Of a stretch of 64,000 nt of DNA, positions 39,201 through 51,952 are shown piece after piece. Source of the DNA: Trichoplusia ni (taxonomy: Eukaryota > Arthropoda > Insecta > Lepidoptera > Noctuidae); assembly GCF_003590095.1 (NCBI RefSeq), contig NC_039480.1, positions 13,431,328 through 13,495,327 of the forward strand. The letters are read 5' to 3'. Each line of letters starts with the position of its first letter. Positions within the stretch are counted from its first letter, which is position 1. A program made the position numbers and the translations under genes. The notes under the pieces are model-generated. The model was given only the letters and a program-made list of their open reading frames with translations. It ran no database searches and was not told the DNA's origin.

Positions 39201-42200
39201 TCATGACGTTGGTATAGTCATCCACAAAGTAGTTACAACAGCTGCTTTATGTCAAACGATTAAGGTTCAATTTAGAAATCAATGGCTTCTACTGACGTAA
39301 GGTATTTCCCTCTTTCTTTAGTGTTATTTTTTAACTGTTTATTAAAACTACTGTGGCAAACCGCAAGACACATTTTATAGATATGATAATATATTTTTTG
39401 TACCAAATAATGGGTTTTTATCTCAGAGTTAGATCTCTGTACTATGATACCTTTAAGTAGGGTTATATTTGTTGACGAAGCTAGACTTTGTTTGTGCACT
39501 ATGTCGCTTCCACATTGATGACAATGTTGTCTAAGTTAATTGAGGCAAATTATAGTCGATATCTCTTTCATTACAAATATTTCGATGGCATTATTCTTTG
39601 TGATAACTTTATAATTATTTACCAAAATATTTAGCCACTGGTATATTTCAAGGAAGAGGTTCATCAAACAAAACCAATATTTGTTAACCAAACAATAATG
39701 TCCTACTGTTTGACTGCAGTGCTTGAGATTGCATCACATTATCTTCAATATTTAACTACAGATACTTAGGTATAAACTTAAAACAACAGTGAAATAATTT
39801 ATTTAACTGTAATGATAACTAAGCATAATTCAAAAGTCAATAGACCCCCCCTTTTTCGTAAGATTATTTTTACAGTCGGTACAAACAATATTTGCTGTTT
39901 GTTTTCGGATGTGTTGATGGAGTTGTACGAAAGCCTTCAGGTAATCTTTAGCATCGTAAAGACAAACTCTATTTTTTAACTAGAAATTCATAAACTTACC
40001 CATATAACGAACCATAGTAGACCGAGCCCTCCAAACATGTAGAAAACATGCTCCCAGCTTCCATTGTACATGATGAGACCAGAGAAGTACGATCCCGCTA
40101 TGTTTCCTATTTGTGCTCCACCAAACACGATGGCACCGAAACGAGCTCGCTCCGCTTTGGGCGCCCATTTTGACAGCATCGCCATCAACGCTGGCATCGT
40201 CGGGCCCTGGGAACAATAAGGTAAGAAATTAGTACTTATAAAAATCTTATTTTCAATGAACGAGCGTTCGACGAAACCAGTGGAAATACGGTAATGATAC
40301 CGTTCTCATTAAAGCAGATTATGCTATTTTCGTGAGTATAGCAGCTACTTGAGCGAATCTCCGCGCTCTCCATGTATACCTGATCTGGGCTTGAATTATT
40401 AAACTAGTAATGTGCGAAGAGTTCAAAGAAAATATATGTTTGAAGCTGCCATCCACTCGGCAACAATAAAAGCCCAACGATAAAAGATCCGGGATGTCTT
40501 TCAACGTGTTGTGCAGTATGTAGTGCGTCAATTGCTTGCTAAGTGGATATGAGACATAAACGTCAAATGTGTCACTTAGAAACAATCACACTAGTGCAAA
40601 ATAGGGAAGAATCGATACTTATTATTTGGCTATTTATATATATTGTATTCATATCTATATATATGATTATTATCATATAACATAAAAGAAACATAGACAT
40701 AGTAAGCGCAAATGAATGTTATTCAAAGCTACTTCAATTAACACTATGTATGGAAAATCCATACATTCAAAATAACCATACAAATATCTAATAATAACTT
40801 TATGTCTGTATGCATGTAGGTATAAAACCTCTTTACGTCAGAATTATAGAATACGAATTGTATTTGATTGACATGAAGTGTGTATTCAATCATTTTATAA
40901 GATGAATGAAGATAACATAGATTCTCACTTTTATGTAATAATCTCGATAAAAATAGATACACCATTGTGGTCCAATCGTTGCGAGATTAGATTTAAAGAG
41001 AGTTTTACAAAGCAAAATTTTCCTGTCTGTATCACGAAAACTTACCTATGGCGATATGAATAAGGGATGAAAGGGAAAGGGGATACCAAACAACTAAATT
41101 ATTTGTATTACTAAATTTTTGTTCTCCTGGGAAAATATTCTACACATTTAATTTAGAAAACTAGATGACGGAACTTACCTCACCAAAACCTTCGATGACT
41201 CTCAAAATGAATAAAGCGGTGGCTCCTCCAAGTTTGACGGTGATTGGAGTGATGATGGTACAAATGGCAGTGGATAGCAGACCACCGCCGAGTACCCATT
41301 TGCCTCCATAACGTTCAGCTAACATGCCTCCAGGAATGTGGGTTAGCACGTACCCGTAGTAGAAGGAACCAAGGATCAGACCCTGAGTTGCTTCGCTCCA
41401 TTCAAATAGTTGCTAGAACAATTAAAAGGTTTTTTTTTAATTATTTGATTTGATTTTTATTTGATATCTGCGTAGAATTATCTGCTGTTTCTAATAGAAA
41501 TTGTATTTTTTCCGTAATTATTTTAATCATTTATATCAGCAGGTAGTATAATTGATTTGAAAATAGTATCGTATTGTATAATGAAATCTAAAAATATTTT
41601 CTATCCCTTCTCCAAATCATTTATATTATGTAGTAAACATATAAACTCTAGTTTTCCTCCCGTAATTATTTTTCTTTGAATGACTTTTTATTGATATTTT
41701 TATCAGTTTTCGCCCAGCTTAATACAATTTATTATATTCAGAAATCAAGGGCAGCCGACTATTCCATTAAGATCAATGAACCTTAATAAACGTGAAATAA
41801 ACCTGATGTGAATTAAGAGCAGTCGGAAATTTAACGATTTATTTCCTTACCATTTATATGCACTTGATATCACTTAAGTGGTTCATGTCATGAGACACGT
41901 TATGCGAAATTTGTTTCCTTATTTCGTACGAATCAGCTTTATATTTTTTTATTATTTCAGTCTATATTCAAATACTCAAATTGGTTTTTCTACTTTGTCA
42001 TATCATCCAGATACATAACAATACGTGAATTTTGCTGTTTTTCTGTCTTGCTCTAGCATTCATAAAGTTCCCTTCAAGTTGTTAGAGAGCGAGACCGCGT
42101 TGCATCCTATTTTAAGACTTTAAACAATATTTAAGGATGTCTTGCAAAAACTTGTCGCCTTATTATGTCATGCGCTGTTTGTCATTTTCAAGTGGAATGT

Positions 42201-44568
42201 CTAGAAGAGTTGATAATTTTGTAAAACATATTTCGCAATATCTCGCAAATACGAAGTTTTACATAGGATGTCAATGATAAGACTTATACCACACTAGGTG
42301 TTCCACGTGAGACAAATCTTGAAGTATTAAAATAATCTACAGACCTACCTGAGTATATTATCGAGAGCTATTATTTACTGAGTATTTAGATAAATGTCAT
42401 TGTCACAAATATTATCATCATGAGAAATGGTTATACCAACAAGATAAACAATCTTCAAATAAAATGTTAACTTTGTAATATTACAGTAGCTTTTATTGCT
42501 TTTTAGATACTTCCTATTTCTTTTTTAAGTGAAATACTTTCTCGCATTTCAATATTAAAATACATAAACACTTAACCCCCATGCAGAAGCCAGATTTAGA
42601 CTTCAAACGAGCATTTGATTCTGTGGATCACACTTGTCCCATCAATGTAGGCTGAAATGGGTAGTTGGCGTGATGATCTTTAAACCATAATTGCAGATAT
42701 CAATTTGATATCGCCGTAAACAAACAAACGCTCTGAGAAAACCTATAATATCTGTTTCAAGGAAGTGTCCTCCAGGTGTTCCACAGGGAGGTCCGGGTTG
42801 GCCCGTTGAGTAAAATGAACTATTTTCCAAGATAATGGTGTCCAAATTGGTTTCACATATGAGTTAAGAATCATTTATCCATCTATCTTTCAAAGTAAGG
42901 TGTGGACTTACTTATTGACCCATCAGTTAAATAAAACAGTAATGTACGCAAAAAATAATAACGATGTTTTGTTATCCACTGCTTAAGATAATTAAGCATC
43001 GTTTCTATAATTGCTTGCGGTTTTGAGCTGATTCTGAAATAGTCATCTTTTGTTTTCTAAATTGAGTCTCGTGGCTTACAGCGTGTCTATAGAGGCTGTA
43101 TATGATTTTTATTTCAATTGTAATGTCGAATTCCACAAAATGTTACGAAGCTGACATTACAAAAAAAAAAAACTATAGCAGAAAGAACAATAAATTGACA
43201 GTCTTCTTTAAGAAACTTATAGAGAAAGTGTCATAAGCAGCTCAAAGAAAAAACTTGAAGAAAAACAAGAGCTTTGTAATATTCAGAAAAAAAATGTTTA
43301 AAGCGTTTATTGCCGCCTGCGTTTCAAACCTTTTATGTTTCGCAAATTGGGTATTTCAAAACATGAATAATATTTATTCTCGAACATAATGACACAAAAG
43401 TAAAATTTCAATATTCTTGTGCTCGAGTCGTTATAAAATGCAACAAATTTGCAAATAAAAAGAGTAAATTGTAACTTGATTGAATTGTGAGTAAATAGTA
43501 GTTTTTCTACACTGTAAAAAGTTAATAGAATCGTTTTGCAATGTTTACCACTTTTTATTTTGTTACTAGTAACAACAATGAAGAGTTAATTTCTTTTCAC
43601 ACCTAAACGACTTTATGGATGTCGAGACTAGCTCTGCAATTGTATTGATATTGGTATATCCCACTGCTGGGAAAGGTCTCTTGATACAAAGAAAATAAAA
43701 GACCATTGATCTCTATGCCTGTTCACTGCGGGATTATCATTCTAGGTATGATTTCCTGAAGATTTTGTCTTTCACCATCAGTCAACGGTTTCTTTAAATA
43801 ATTAAAAAATAATCTTAAACTTGGAAAAAAGGCACATCCACACTTTTCTAGTAATCTAGGAACTTATACGCATAAATTCGTTATAAACTTGGACGGTCAC
43901 CTCTGTTCTAAAAATTCATGAATTTCGAAAGGTTTATCAAAAAAAATCGTTATAAACTCACATCATCAGCTCTAGAAGTGGCATAGAAATTCCTGACGTC
44001 AGATGCATTAGCAGATATAGCATTCTGATCCTGACACACGAGGGGGTCGTAGTCCACGCTGACACTTGCATGGGCCGATGCAGTTTTCTTTACCATCTGT
44101 GTGATGGCCAAGTTCAGGCATACTCGCATAGTATACGCATTGGCTACGGCCAATAAGGCCATGATCGCCAAGACATACCTTTGCGGTATTATAAATACTG
44201 AAAATTAATTAAATATTCTAATGAGCTTTTTTATTAGTGATATTTTAAGTTGTGCTGTTACTATAGTTATAATGATTAATGTAAAAAAATATTATATTTA
44301 ATAAACAATAATTAATAATCTAATACTAAATTCCAATTCCTTTTGAATTTTTTTAAAAGTAAATTTCAAAAAAATAGAATTCATTCAAGGATAAATAGAT
44401 ATCATAACAGTGTTTTTTCATAAATAAATATCAATATCGAATCATTATAGACGAAATAGAGTCAGACACACTAATATTTAAAATTAACCTTATTAACCCT
44501 AACATAAATTATAAATATTTTACTAAACACTCACATTTCGATAACGCCAATCGCCATCCTGTTAACAT
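36283..44568 (-). CDS. SLC17-family MFS transporter, gene B (8 coding exons, 519 aa)
   Basis: Complete paralogue of gene A on the opposite strand. Exons in transcript order: 44535-44568, 43962-44197, 41179-41412, 40000-40206, 38347-38520, 37355-37571, 36806-37044, 36283-36501. Intron phases are identical to gene A, and exons 6 and 7 have identical lengths (217 and 239 nt). TM1 has TMRVCLN (Arg36). The first loop is longer than in A and has one sequon at Asn75. Exon 3 carries GYVLTHIPGG (His115) and RVIEGFGE (Arg161, Glu164, Glu168), so both acidic TM4 positions of sialin are present. Exon 4 has WAPKAERARF; exon 6 has IGHDWGYF; exon 7 has PNYAGT. The charged tail keeps EQLWWDD and GYPEGWK and ends in a Lys/Glu-rich stretch. 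Hand alignment of exon 7 with gene A gives 52 identities in 80 positions. The donor after exon 7 is GTAGGT, weaker than the rest. Likely a proton- or sodium-coupled anion transporter; substrate unknown. Confidence 0.93.
42581..42813 (+). mobile_element. Dead non-LTR retrotransposon reverse-transcriptase fragment
   Basis: Inside intron 2 of gene B, antisense to it. The frame from 42581 reads a clear RT block, LDFKRAFDSVDH, then stops. After a frame change comes LKWVVGV, then a third segment RYQFDIAVNK and finally PPGVPQGGPGWP, matching the GVPQG motif of LINE RTs. The order and spacing fit the finger/palm region of a Jockey/CR1-type RT, but stops and frameshifts break it and no catalytic YxDD follows. 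It is a short decayed insertion; the clade is inferred. Confidence 0.8.
43640..43735 (-). mobile_element. Decayed RTE-like LINE C-terminal fragment
   Basis: On the minus strand CAGCAGTGGGA follows a diverged equivalent of the EAYxQQW codons seen at 49970-50065 (here DLSQQWD). It sits in intron 2 of gene B near exon 2. Short and diverged. Confidence 0.45.
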
Positions 44569-44640
44569 TTTGAAGTTTTACCTAAAACAAGTAAAACAGA
44601 AGTTAACACAAATATTCACAACACAGCACTGTTCATTTGC
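44569..44640 (-). promoter_or_regulatory. Possible core promoter / 5'UTR of gene B
   Basis: Upstream of the gene B ATG the minus strand reads ATGAACAGTGCTG, with an ACAGT initiator-like element (+1 near 44630). This would give a 5'UTR of about 60 nt. Further upstream ATGs at 44630-44700 argue that the transcript does not begin much earlier, unless they are spliced out. A TTTTAG at 44577-44582 just before the ATG could instead be a UTR splice acceptor. Confidence 0.25.
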
Positions 44641-45204
44641 CGACGACACGACCATTTGATTCAGAGTCTAATCAGGAAAAAGTGTTGCGATGTCTTGCTC
44701 CGCAGTTTTCATTGAGTGGCATTACCGGCTTACAAAGCTAAGGTCACACCATCTTCGTTGAGACGAAAAACGTCAAGTGTAAGTGCTGACTGGTTACCGT
44801 TCTCCTAATTATCGTAGTTTAACTCAACGAAAGTTATGTTAAGTGTTGATTAATTGAAAGTTGTTGTGTTCTACGCTTTATAACTTTTGATTTTATTTCT
44901 TATCTATTTTGATTTGTATCATTTTATAAAAATGAAGTTTACTTTTGAAATAAGTGAAAATTTTAATGTTAAAATACACTATGACTGATCTTCCATAACG
45001 ATTATCGACAACTTTTCTAAAATTTGTAGAAAAAAAAATAGACAAAATAATTGAACACACTTTTTCGACAGCTATTTAACAGGAAAATAAATATATCTAA
45101 CTGTTACTAATTCGCCACGTTTATTTACCGCAAATCGAAAAACTGTCCGGTTGAGGTCGTGTCATGGCCCTCAATGATAAGGAAACTGAAACCTAGGAAG
45201 TGTT

Positions 45205-45236
45205 ACAATATTGTTGCAGACACGCAACAATATTGT
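45205..45236. repeat. Perfect inverted repeat, 13-bp stem, 6-nt loop
   Basis: ACAATATTGTTGC, AGACAC, GCAACAATATTGT. It lies about 640 bp upstream of the gene B start codon. Function unknown. Confidence 0.9.
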
Positions 45237-46202
45237 CTAAGTAATAAATAATAAATTTCACGTATAGAAAGCTACACGATTTTGTGACAAATAAATTTTA
45301 GGGTTTTAACTCAACCGGAACAGAAGTTTAAAAGGGAATAATAATTGAGCATTTATTTCTATAAATTTAGAATCTAAGGTAAGCAACGCGAGTGTTGGTT
45401 TTTTTATACTTATTACGACTATCTCAGGAAGTCACTAGAACAGTCGTTCCTTTCATTTATAGAAGTACTTTATGAACTTTAGTTTAATATTTTTATGTGA
45501 TTCGATCCATGTTTGCGCCCAATATAATTAACGATGTTTATATGATGACGTAAATCTATTTTTTTAATTATTATTGAACGAGTGACGCGATGTCGTGATA
45601 AATGCATCAATTAATTTTACGAAATTAATGTTGTTCTGACTACCAAAGTAGGATAAACCAGCAATAAAAGCTGATAAATAGCTGCATAATATTTTAGAAT
45701 TAGGATATTTAATTTGAATCGTCAAAAAACAGTTGAAAACTGCACGTGTTTTTATAAATAAGACACGTGTCTGGCACATGTTGAACGCTTAAATATTTAC
45801 AAGGCATAACTAGTTTAACCTGTGCTTAGATTAACGTTAATTTGATCCTATCTCGTGACCAATTTGGCCTAATAAACGCTGGTGTGAATAATGCCTGTTA
45901 CATAGTATTACGCAAGATAACTCCATACACTACAGCCCCCCGAGAGAAGTGGTACTTCTTCAGTACAATGAATTGTTGAATGATTAATTGAAACAAAATG
46001 TCATTTCAATATACACATTTCAGTATTTTCTACTAACAAGTGACAATTAAACAACTTCCTTTTTTGAAGACGCTTAAAAACGACATATGTTAGAACTATG
46101 AAGTCCTTGATAGTATCAACAAAATATGGTTTCCTTTCAAAAACAAAGTACCTAAATTATTGTGTTTGTACATCGTCAGTTATATTATTGAGTTAATAAT
46201 AT

Positions 46203-46330
46203 TTGGGGTTTCGTAGCTAAAGAATAAAAACAAAACACTATTACTATGACTCCGCTATCCCTGCGTCCGTGTGTCCGTCCATCCGTCCGTCAACATGTGG
46301 TTTCTCAAGAACCGTGATCGCTCTCTAAAC
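46203..46330 (+). repeat. Interspersed repeat E, copy
   Basis: GGGGTTTCGTAGCTAAAGAA, then GACTCCGCTATCCCTGCG and iterated GTCCGTCCATCCGTCCGTC, then TCAAGAACCGTGATCG. Confidence 0.6.
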
Positions 46331-49300
46331 TCTATTAGTGTCACGAGTTCTATGAGCTAGCTGATTAGATTCTTGCACTTTCCTCAAATGGTCAATACAG
46401 GTAAAAATGTACATTAATTTAAACATAATTTAATTAATACACTTGCTCACGTATTTTTAGACATTAATTCCTTCTCGGGGAAGTAAGATAATCAGACTCC
46501 GAGCTCCAAAAAGGAATCATACCATCATCCTACAGCATAAATTATTTTATGCCATTCTTTATGATCAATAATTTAAGATATAAATAAATATAATTAAAGG
46601 TCCATACAGCAATTATAAATAACGTCACTTTGGTGTATAATTAATACCAAGCAGTCAAATAAAATAGTAATTAATGAACTATTTCCGTTAAGTTTTTTTG
46701 TATAAAATTTATTACGCAAATTATCAGGTTAATAACCTATAAAAAATGTTACAAATTAGCTATGTGTGGGAATGATATAGAATAGTGGAGAGAATTAGCT
46801 AACTTGTACCAATATCTCTTATTAAACAACTTGTTTCAATAAATACGAATCATGATTTAAAATTACTGTTGAACCAGAATATACAAATGTGTTTATCCAA
46901 ATCTATAAAATACTTATTGAAAATATACATATCTCTAAATATAAAAAATGTATGTATTTTTGTGTTGCCTTAGAAGATCGGAGTATACACGGATAATTAT
47001 AAAAAGAGAGATTGAATTCCGTTTAAAATATATTTTATTTTATTTCAACGTCAAAAATTTGCACGAACTTCAAAATCATCAATAAGATATTTACATAAAA
47101 TGATTAAGATTTTGATGGTTTGTTAAAGCAACTTACAAAAATCACATAATAATACATTAAATTTATTACCTGCATACCAGAAAAAAAATCGGCAAAGTAG
47201 AACACTATATCCCTGAGTTCTTATATTTTAGTCACGGGCACATACACAAAAAACGTATTTTTATACAACTTTATTTTTAACACGTATCAATAATAAAAGT
47301 GACTACAATTAACCACAATCAAGTTCAACTCAATACAAAATTAAAACTGTCTTGAAACAATGTGTTGCAGTGCTGAGCGGCCATTTAATTTTAAAACGTA
47401 AGACGGTCCGTAACAATGCGAGTATTGTGTATGAAAATTGCGATTTGAAAATATTGACGTTTGTGGTCGCGAAGAACTAAATATATATTGTTCTTAAGTT
47501 ATTTATTATTGAAGGTTATTATTTCTCCTAATAGTGCCGTTGCAATCACTTTTTTAGCAGGTGATGAAAAAGAACGGCGTTTCTGAAGATTGACGTATTT
47601 ATGCGTTTGCCCCTGGATCTTTGAGTGTGTTTGCGCTTGAAATTTGTGGCATTCTCTTTCTCTTGATTGGATGAACCAATTTTCTTATTGACTCCAAATC
47701 TCATCTAGGTCACCCTTTGGTTCAAAAACAGTTAAGACATAGTAAATTCATTTTCCAAACGTAATGAACGTTAGCTAATTCTTCGTACAACTTACTCATA
47801 CTTCCGTGAGACAGGAACAAGGTGTTATTTATTTAATTAATTTTACACTAGGGTGTTATGATTAAATGATTTAGTGTTATGAATGAAAATCTAATTGAAA
47901 TGACCATCTGGATTTGTTCAAAAACAGTTTCTTCTTCTTCTTTTCGTGACGTTGATTTTTTCCATCAGGGATATTGGCTTTGCGGTTCCGTTTTTGAATT
48001 GATTCGGTTCAAGTAGCAATTCAGTGTTATCAGGTTCTTTAGCTGACGATCAAGGTCAGTTCCAAGGCATTTCACTCACGAATTTGGGCCCGTGTTAAGT
48101 TTCAGGGAACCAACTCGATCTCAATTTGATTGAAACAGAACTCCATTCCAAGAACAAGTAAGGTCAATTGCTCTTTGATCGCGGCTCTTAAGTCTTTTCT
48201 CATTTGCAGTCGAAAATGATTTAAACTAAACGCTTCATGCATTTTTTTATTAATTTACAATTTAATCCCCGGGCTTACGCCTAAAAAAAAGGTTGTTATA
48301 ATAAAAATCCATTACAACTTGCGCGTTAGTACTAAGTTCAACCGGAATCACGCAGGCGCGAGTTCGACTCCCACTTCACCGGTTCCTTTTGAATTTATCC
48401 TCAGTTCTCTAAAACACGTGTCTGTTACTTTTGTTTTACAACACATTGCAAATATTCTAAATAGTTTACGATTGTCTACAGACCGCATAATATAAGGAAT
48501 TACATTTTAACACAAGTAGACAAATAATGTATCAGCAAACAAAGTCTTTGAATATCACTCCATAGCCAATGAAATTAGTTACGGACTTAAACGTGACCAT
48601 CTTGTTAAAATGTATCGATATTCGATTTTAAAATCGATGCAAAAATGTTAAGAGCTATTGTTATTAAACATCGGGAGAAAACATCATGTTAGTTTTTCGA
48701 AGGTGTGTCAAGACACGTCAGAAATCTGTTGGTGTAGTTGGTGTAGTTTAAAACTCTGACACGCGGTGGTACATCAACCATATGAAAAGAATAAAGAAGA
48801 TTTTTTTTTATTCTTATTAAAATTATGGGTATATTTGTATGACACCGTTAAAGCAGTCTTTAGTTATTTTTATGTAAATTTTATGGCTTAAATACTTTAT
48901 TTGAAGTAGTAGTCGATTTATTTTTTTGTTTTGTGAATGAAATGTCGTTATTGATAATATTGTTTTACAGGCACGTTTTAGACATATTTTTCAATCTCAA
49001 AACTATTGTCTATTGTTTGTAAATTGAAGAATGGACTACAGAAATTACACATTACATTAATGAGTTATATTATGAGTAGGTACAAACTCTACTTTTCAAA
49101 TTGTCAACTATGTGTATGATATTGTTGAGCATTATAATAATCGTTTGCGCTATATTTACATCTTAAAAAATTGATATATATATTTCTTTGTTTGTTAGCA
49201 TAAAAAAAATATGGAATAAGTCTTGGCACCAACTTCATATAGATTGAGATATAAATAGCCGATATATACGTTTAATCACGCGCTTGTTGTGTTTTTTTTA

Positions 49301-49969
49301 TTTTTTTTTGTAGCCATTTTTTTAGATCATACAATATTTTAATTTGTATTTCGCCAACCGAAATAGCTTTGCGAGTAAACTTGTAGATGCAATGTAAAAT
49401 TATATATGAATAAATTATTTTGAAAAAAAAAACAAAACTAGCTACTTAAATTTATGTTTTCAATTCAATAACGTAAAAAATTTCAATGTTTGTGCATTGG
49501 CAGGTATTATATATTAGACTTGAAGTACTCAATATATCAACATTTGCTTTTCATTGACAGGCCCTAGTTTACACACTAAGCCATACTTGAGTAAGAGTGT
49601 TTCTGATAACGTTGGTTTTAGTTACAATTTAATGCTCAGCATGCGAAGAGTTTTCCGGTTAGTCTACACTTCCTTAATACTTAATTTGAATCTTTGGTTT
49701 AGCTTGATGAAATATTAGTAATTGTTTGTTTAAAATATAGCTTTCTTTGACGTTACGCGATATTTTTTGGTCTGAATCATCAAAACCAAGTTAATATGAT
49801 AAAACTATGTTATGTAATAGAAGTACAAATTTAAAAGGACCATTTGCAGTTCAAATTAATTTCGTACATTACATCTGCCTGTTTCCCAAAAATAAACTAA
49901 ATAATTACCTAATAGGGTAAGAGCCTTTATTATGTTATCGATCCATCTTGCTCCCTAATAAAGGTCTCA

Positions 49970-50075
49970 GGTCGAGTCTGGATGAGGCTAGCACAGGACC
50001 GTAGAAATTGGCACGAGAAAGGGGAGGCCTATGCCCAGCAGTGGGAGGATAAAGGCTGTGGATGATGATGAGGGT
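49970..50075 (+). mobile_element. RTE-like LINE ORF C-terminus with natural stop and (GAT)n tail
   Basis: One open frame ends at the TGA at 50063-50065. It reads VWMRLAQDRRNWHEKGEAY then AQQWEDKGCG, the conserved carboxyl end of a lepidopteran RTE-like endonuclease/RT ORF. GATGATGATG follows. Heavily 5'-truncated, but the frame is still intact, so the insertion is not very old. Confidence 0.8.
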
Positions 50076-51109
50076 AACAGCTAGTATATAAAATTAAACC
50101 ATATTATATAAAAAAAAAACTTTTTTTGTAAACATTGCCCCTATAACAATGTCAGCACTTTTCCGAACGTTAACTATAAAATGATTAACGCAGCTTTGAT
50201 AAGCTATACAAAAACATTTTGTATAATAAAACCTAAATGTTATTGTACCGTCATAGTGATGTAACAGTGAATGGTATTTAAACAACGATTCCGCGTAAAG
50301 GTTCGCCTTTAATAAATATTATTTCTATTCTGCCTTCAACTAGGTATCTTATCACTTCCTCAGCTCTTTAAGATATAACTACTTTATACATACATACATA
50401 CATTGAACGTGTATGCATTAGGTTAAAATGTAGTTAAACCACTTTTCATGATAAGTACGTTGGTCAAAATTATTTTTTTGTGACTGTAAAAAAATATATT
50501 GAAATTACGCTCCTTTTTCGTTATTGAATTGAAAGCGTTATTTCAATTTATAAGCTTGTTCCACACCAAATTTCATCATAATTAGTTAAGCCGTTTAATC
50601 GTGAAGACAAACATACATTATCATAAATTGAGTGATTAGCTTTTTTATTCTTTTTACAACGCTTTGTACGCCTATTAAATGGCATCGCGCGACTAATTTT
50701 CGAACTCAACCGCAGTTCTTGGTCATGAGGGTGAGCAAAGCATGAGAGAATTAAAAAGAAAAAATCCGAAACAGGAATCAGCAAAATTAACAAAAAGCAA
50801 TAAACCGCTAAAATCGGTCGATTGAAAGCATAACAAACAAACAAACAACACGTATTCTTTCTTTGTATGCGCAAAATAACAATACATTAGATACCTGTAA
50901 CTGAATATTAAAAGCCAAGTTGATAAGTGCTAACCCAAATTAATATATTTTACAATTTCATCCATGCCAAGCAATTTTTCCATGTAACTTTTTGTAAATA
51001 TGTATGTAAACCACTAGAATAGATAACGTAATACTTTAGATATCTTTTTGACAATGAGAAAAATATTTGTCATCGAAATGACAAAATAAGAATTTGGCAT
51101 TAGCGCATG

Positions 51110-51290
51110 ACGTCATCATTATCATCGTCATCATCAGCCTAGCCTTTTCCGACGTACATATTACGTTGGGATCGGCTTCCAGTCCAACCGGATGCTGATA
51201 AGTACCAGTGGTTTACAAGGAGCGACTGCCTGTCTGAATTCCGCAACGTAGTTACGCGGACAACACTCAGAAAGGCTTATTGTCAGGCTT
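51110..51290 (-). mobile_element. 5S-SINE family tail, minus copy
   Basis: Reversed tail: ATCATCAGCCTAGCCTTTTC, then GGGATCGGCTTCCAGTCCAA and AAGGAGCGACTGCCTGTCTG. The 5S head is absent. Confidence 0.7.
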
Positions 51291-51930
51291 TTAATTACCA
51301 TATGACTTGAATGTACCCACTCATGTTCAAACCGAGAGGGGGATTAGGCACTCTTTAATTAAAGTGAAACAACTAATCAAAACATTATATTTGTCAACAT
51401 ACAGTTTGAAAAAATCTGCCTTTTTTATTAGTAGTCCACTACAAGGTTATCAAGGCTCTTTTCATCAATTCATCTGGGGGTGGTCTCAAATCTCACCATC
51501 TATCACCAAGGGAAAGGCGGGTTAAAATGCCAATGCAAAAATCATCACGTAACCAAAGTAATAAACAAAAGAAAACAAAGTACGGAGCCAAATCCTTGTC
51601 TTAGATGTATCATAAACATTAATCATTTAAAATATTAAATAAACTTGAATATTTTTGATTAAAATTTATGTCAAACAAATTTCGCTTAAGACTGGAAGCC
51701 GACCACGAAAAGACCAAGAAATGTAACTTGAAAATACAAAAATGTCTTATTAACTAGCAAAATAGCATTAGGACTTACCATTGCAATGTTATTTGTTGTA
51801 TGTTATGTAGCCACAATATTTCTAATATAATTTTCTTCCGAACTATAATTATGATTATTTATGCGTATACGTATATAAACTACGGCACACTTACAATTAC
51901 TATTTTACGACTGTAACGAAGTTTAGTACC

Positions 51931-51952
51931 TAACGTTAATATATTAACGTTA
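51931..51952. repeat. Perfect 22-bp palindrome
   Basis: TAACGTTAATA followed directly by its reverse complement TATTAACGTTA, no spacer. It may be chance in AT-rich DNA, but two AACGTT cores are included. Confidence 0.9.

Larger units (their letters stand above)
44700..49969. other. Gene-free tract
   Basis: Holds a 13-bp hairpin (45205-45236), a repeat E copy (46203-46330) and a tRNA-SINE fragment (B-box GAGTTCGACTCCCAC near 48360). 47900-48200 is less AT-rich and has an initiator-like TTCAGTGTT and a weak donor, but nothing firm. Confidence 0.45.

Noticed and set aside
47900..48190. Possible plus-strand first exon (initiator-like TTCAGTGTT, then AACAA|GTAAGG)
   Set aside because: Weak donor context, no GC island and no downstream exon could be joined.
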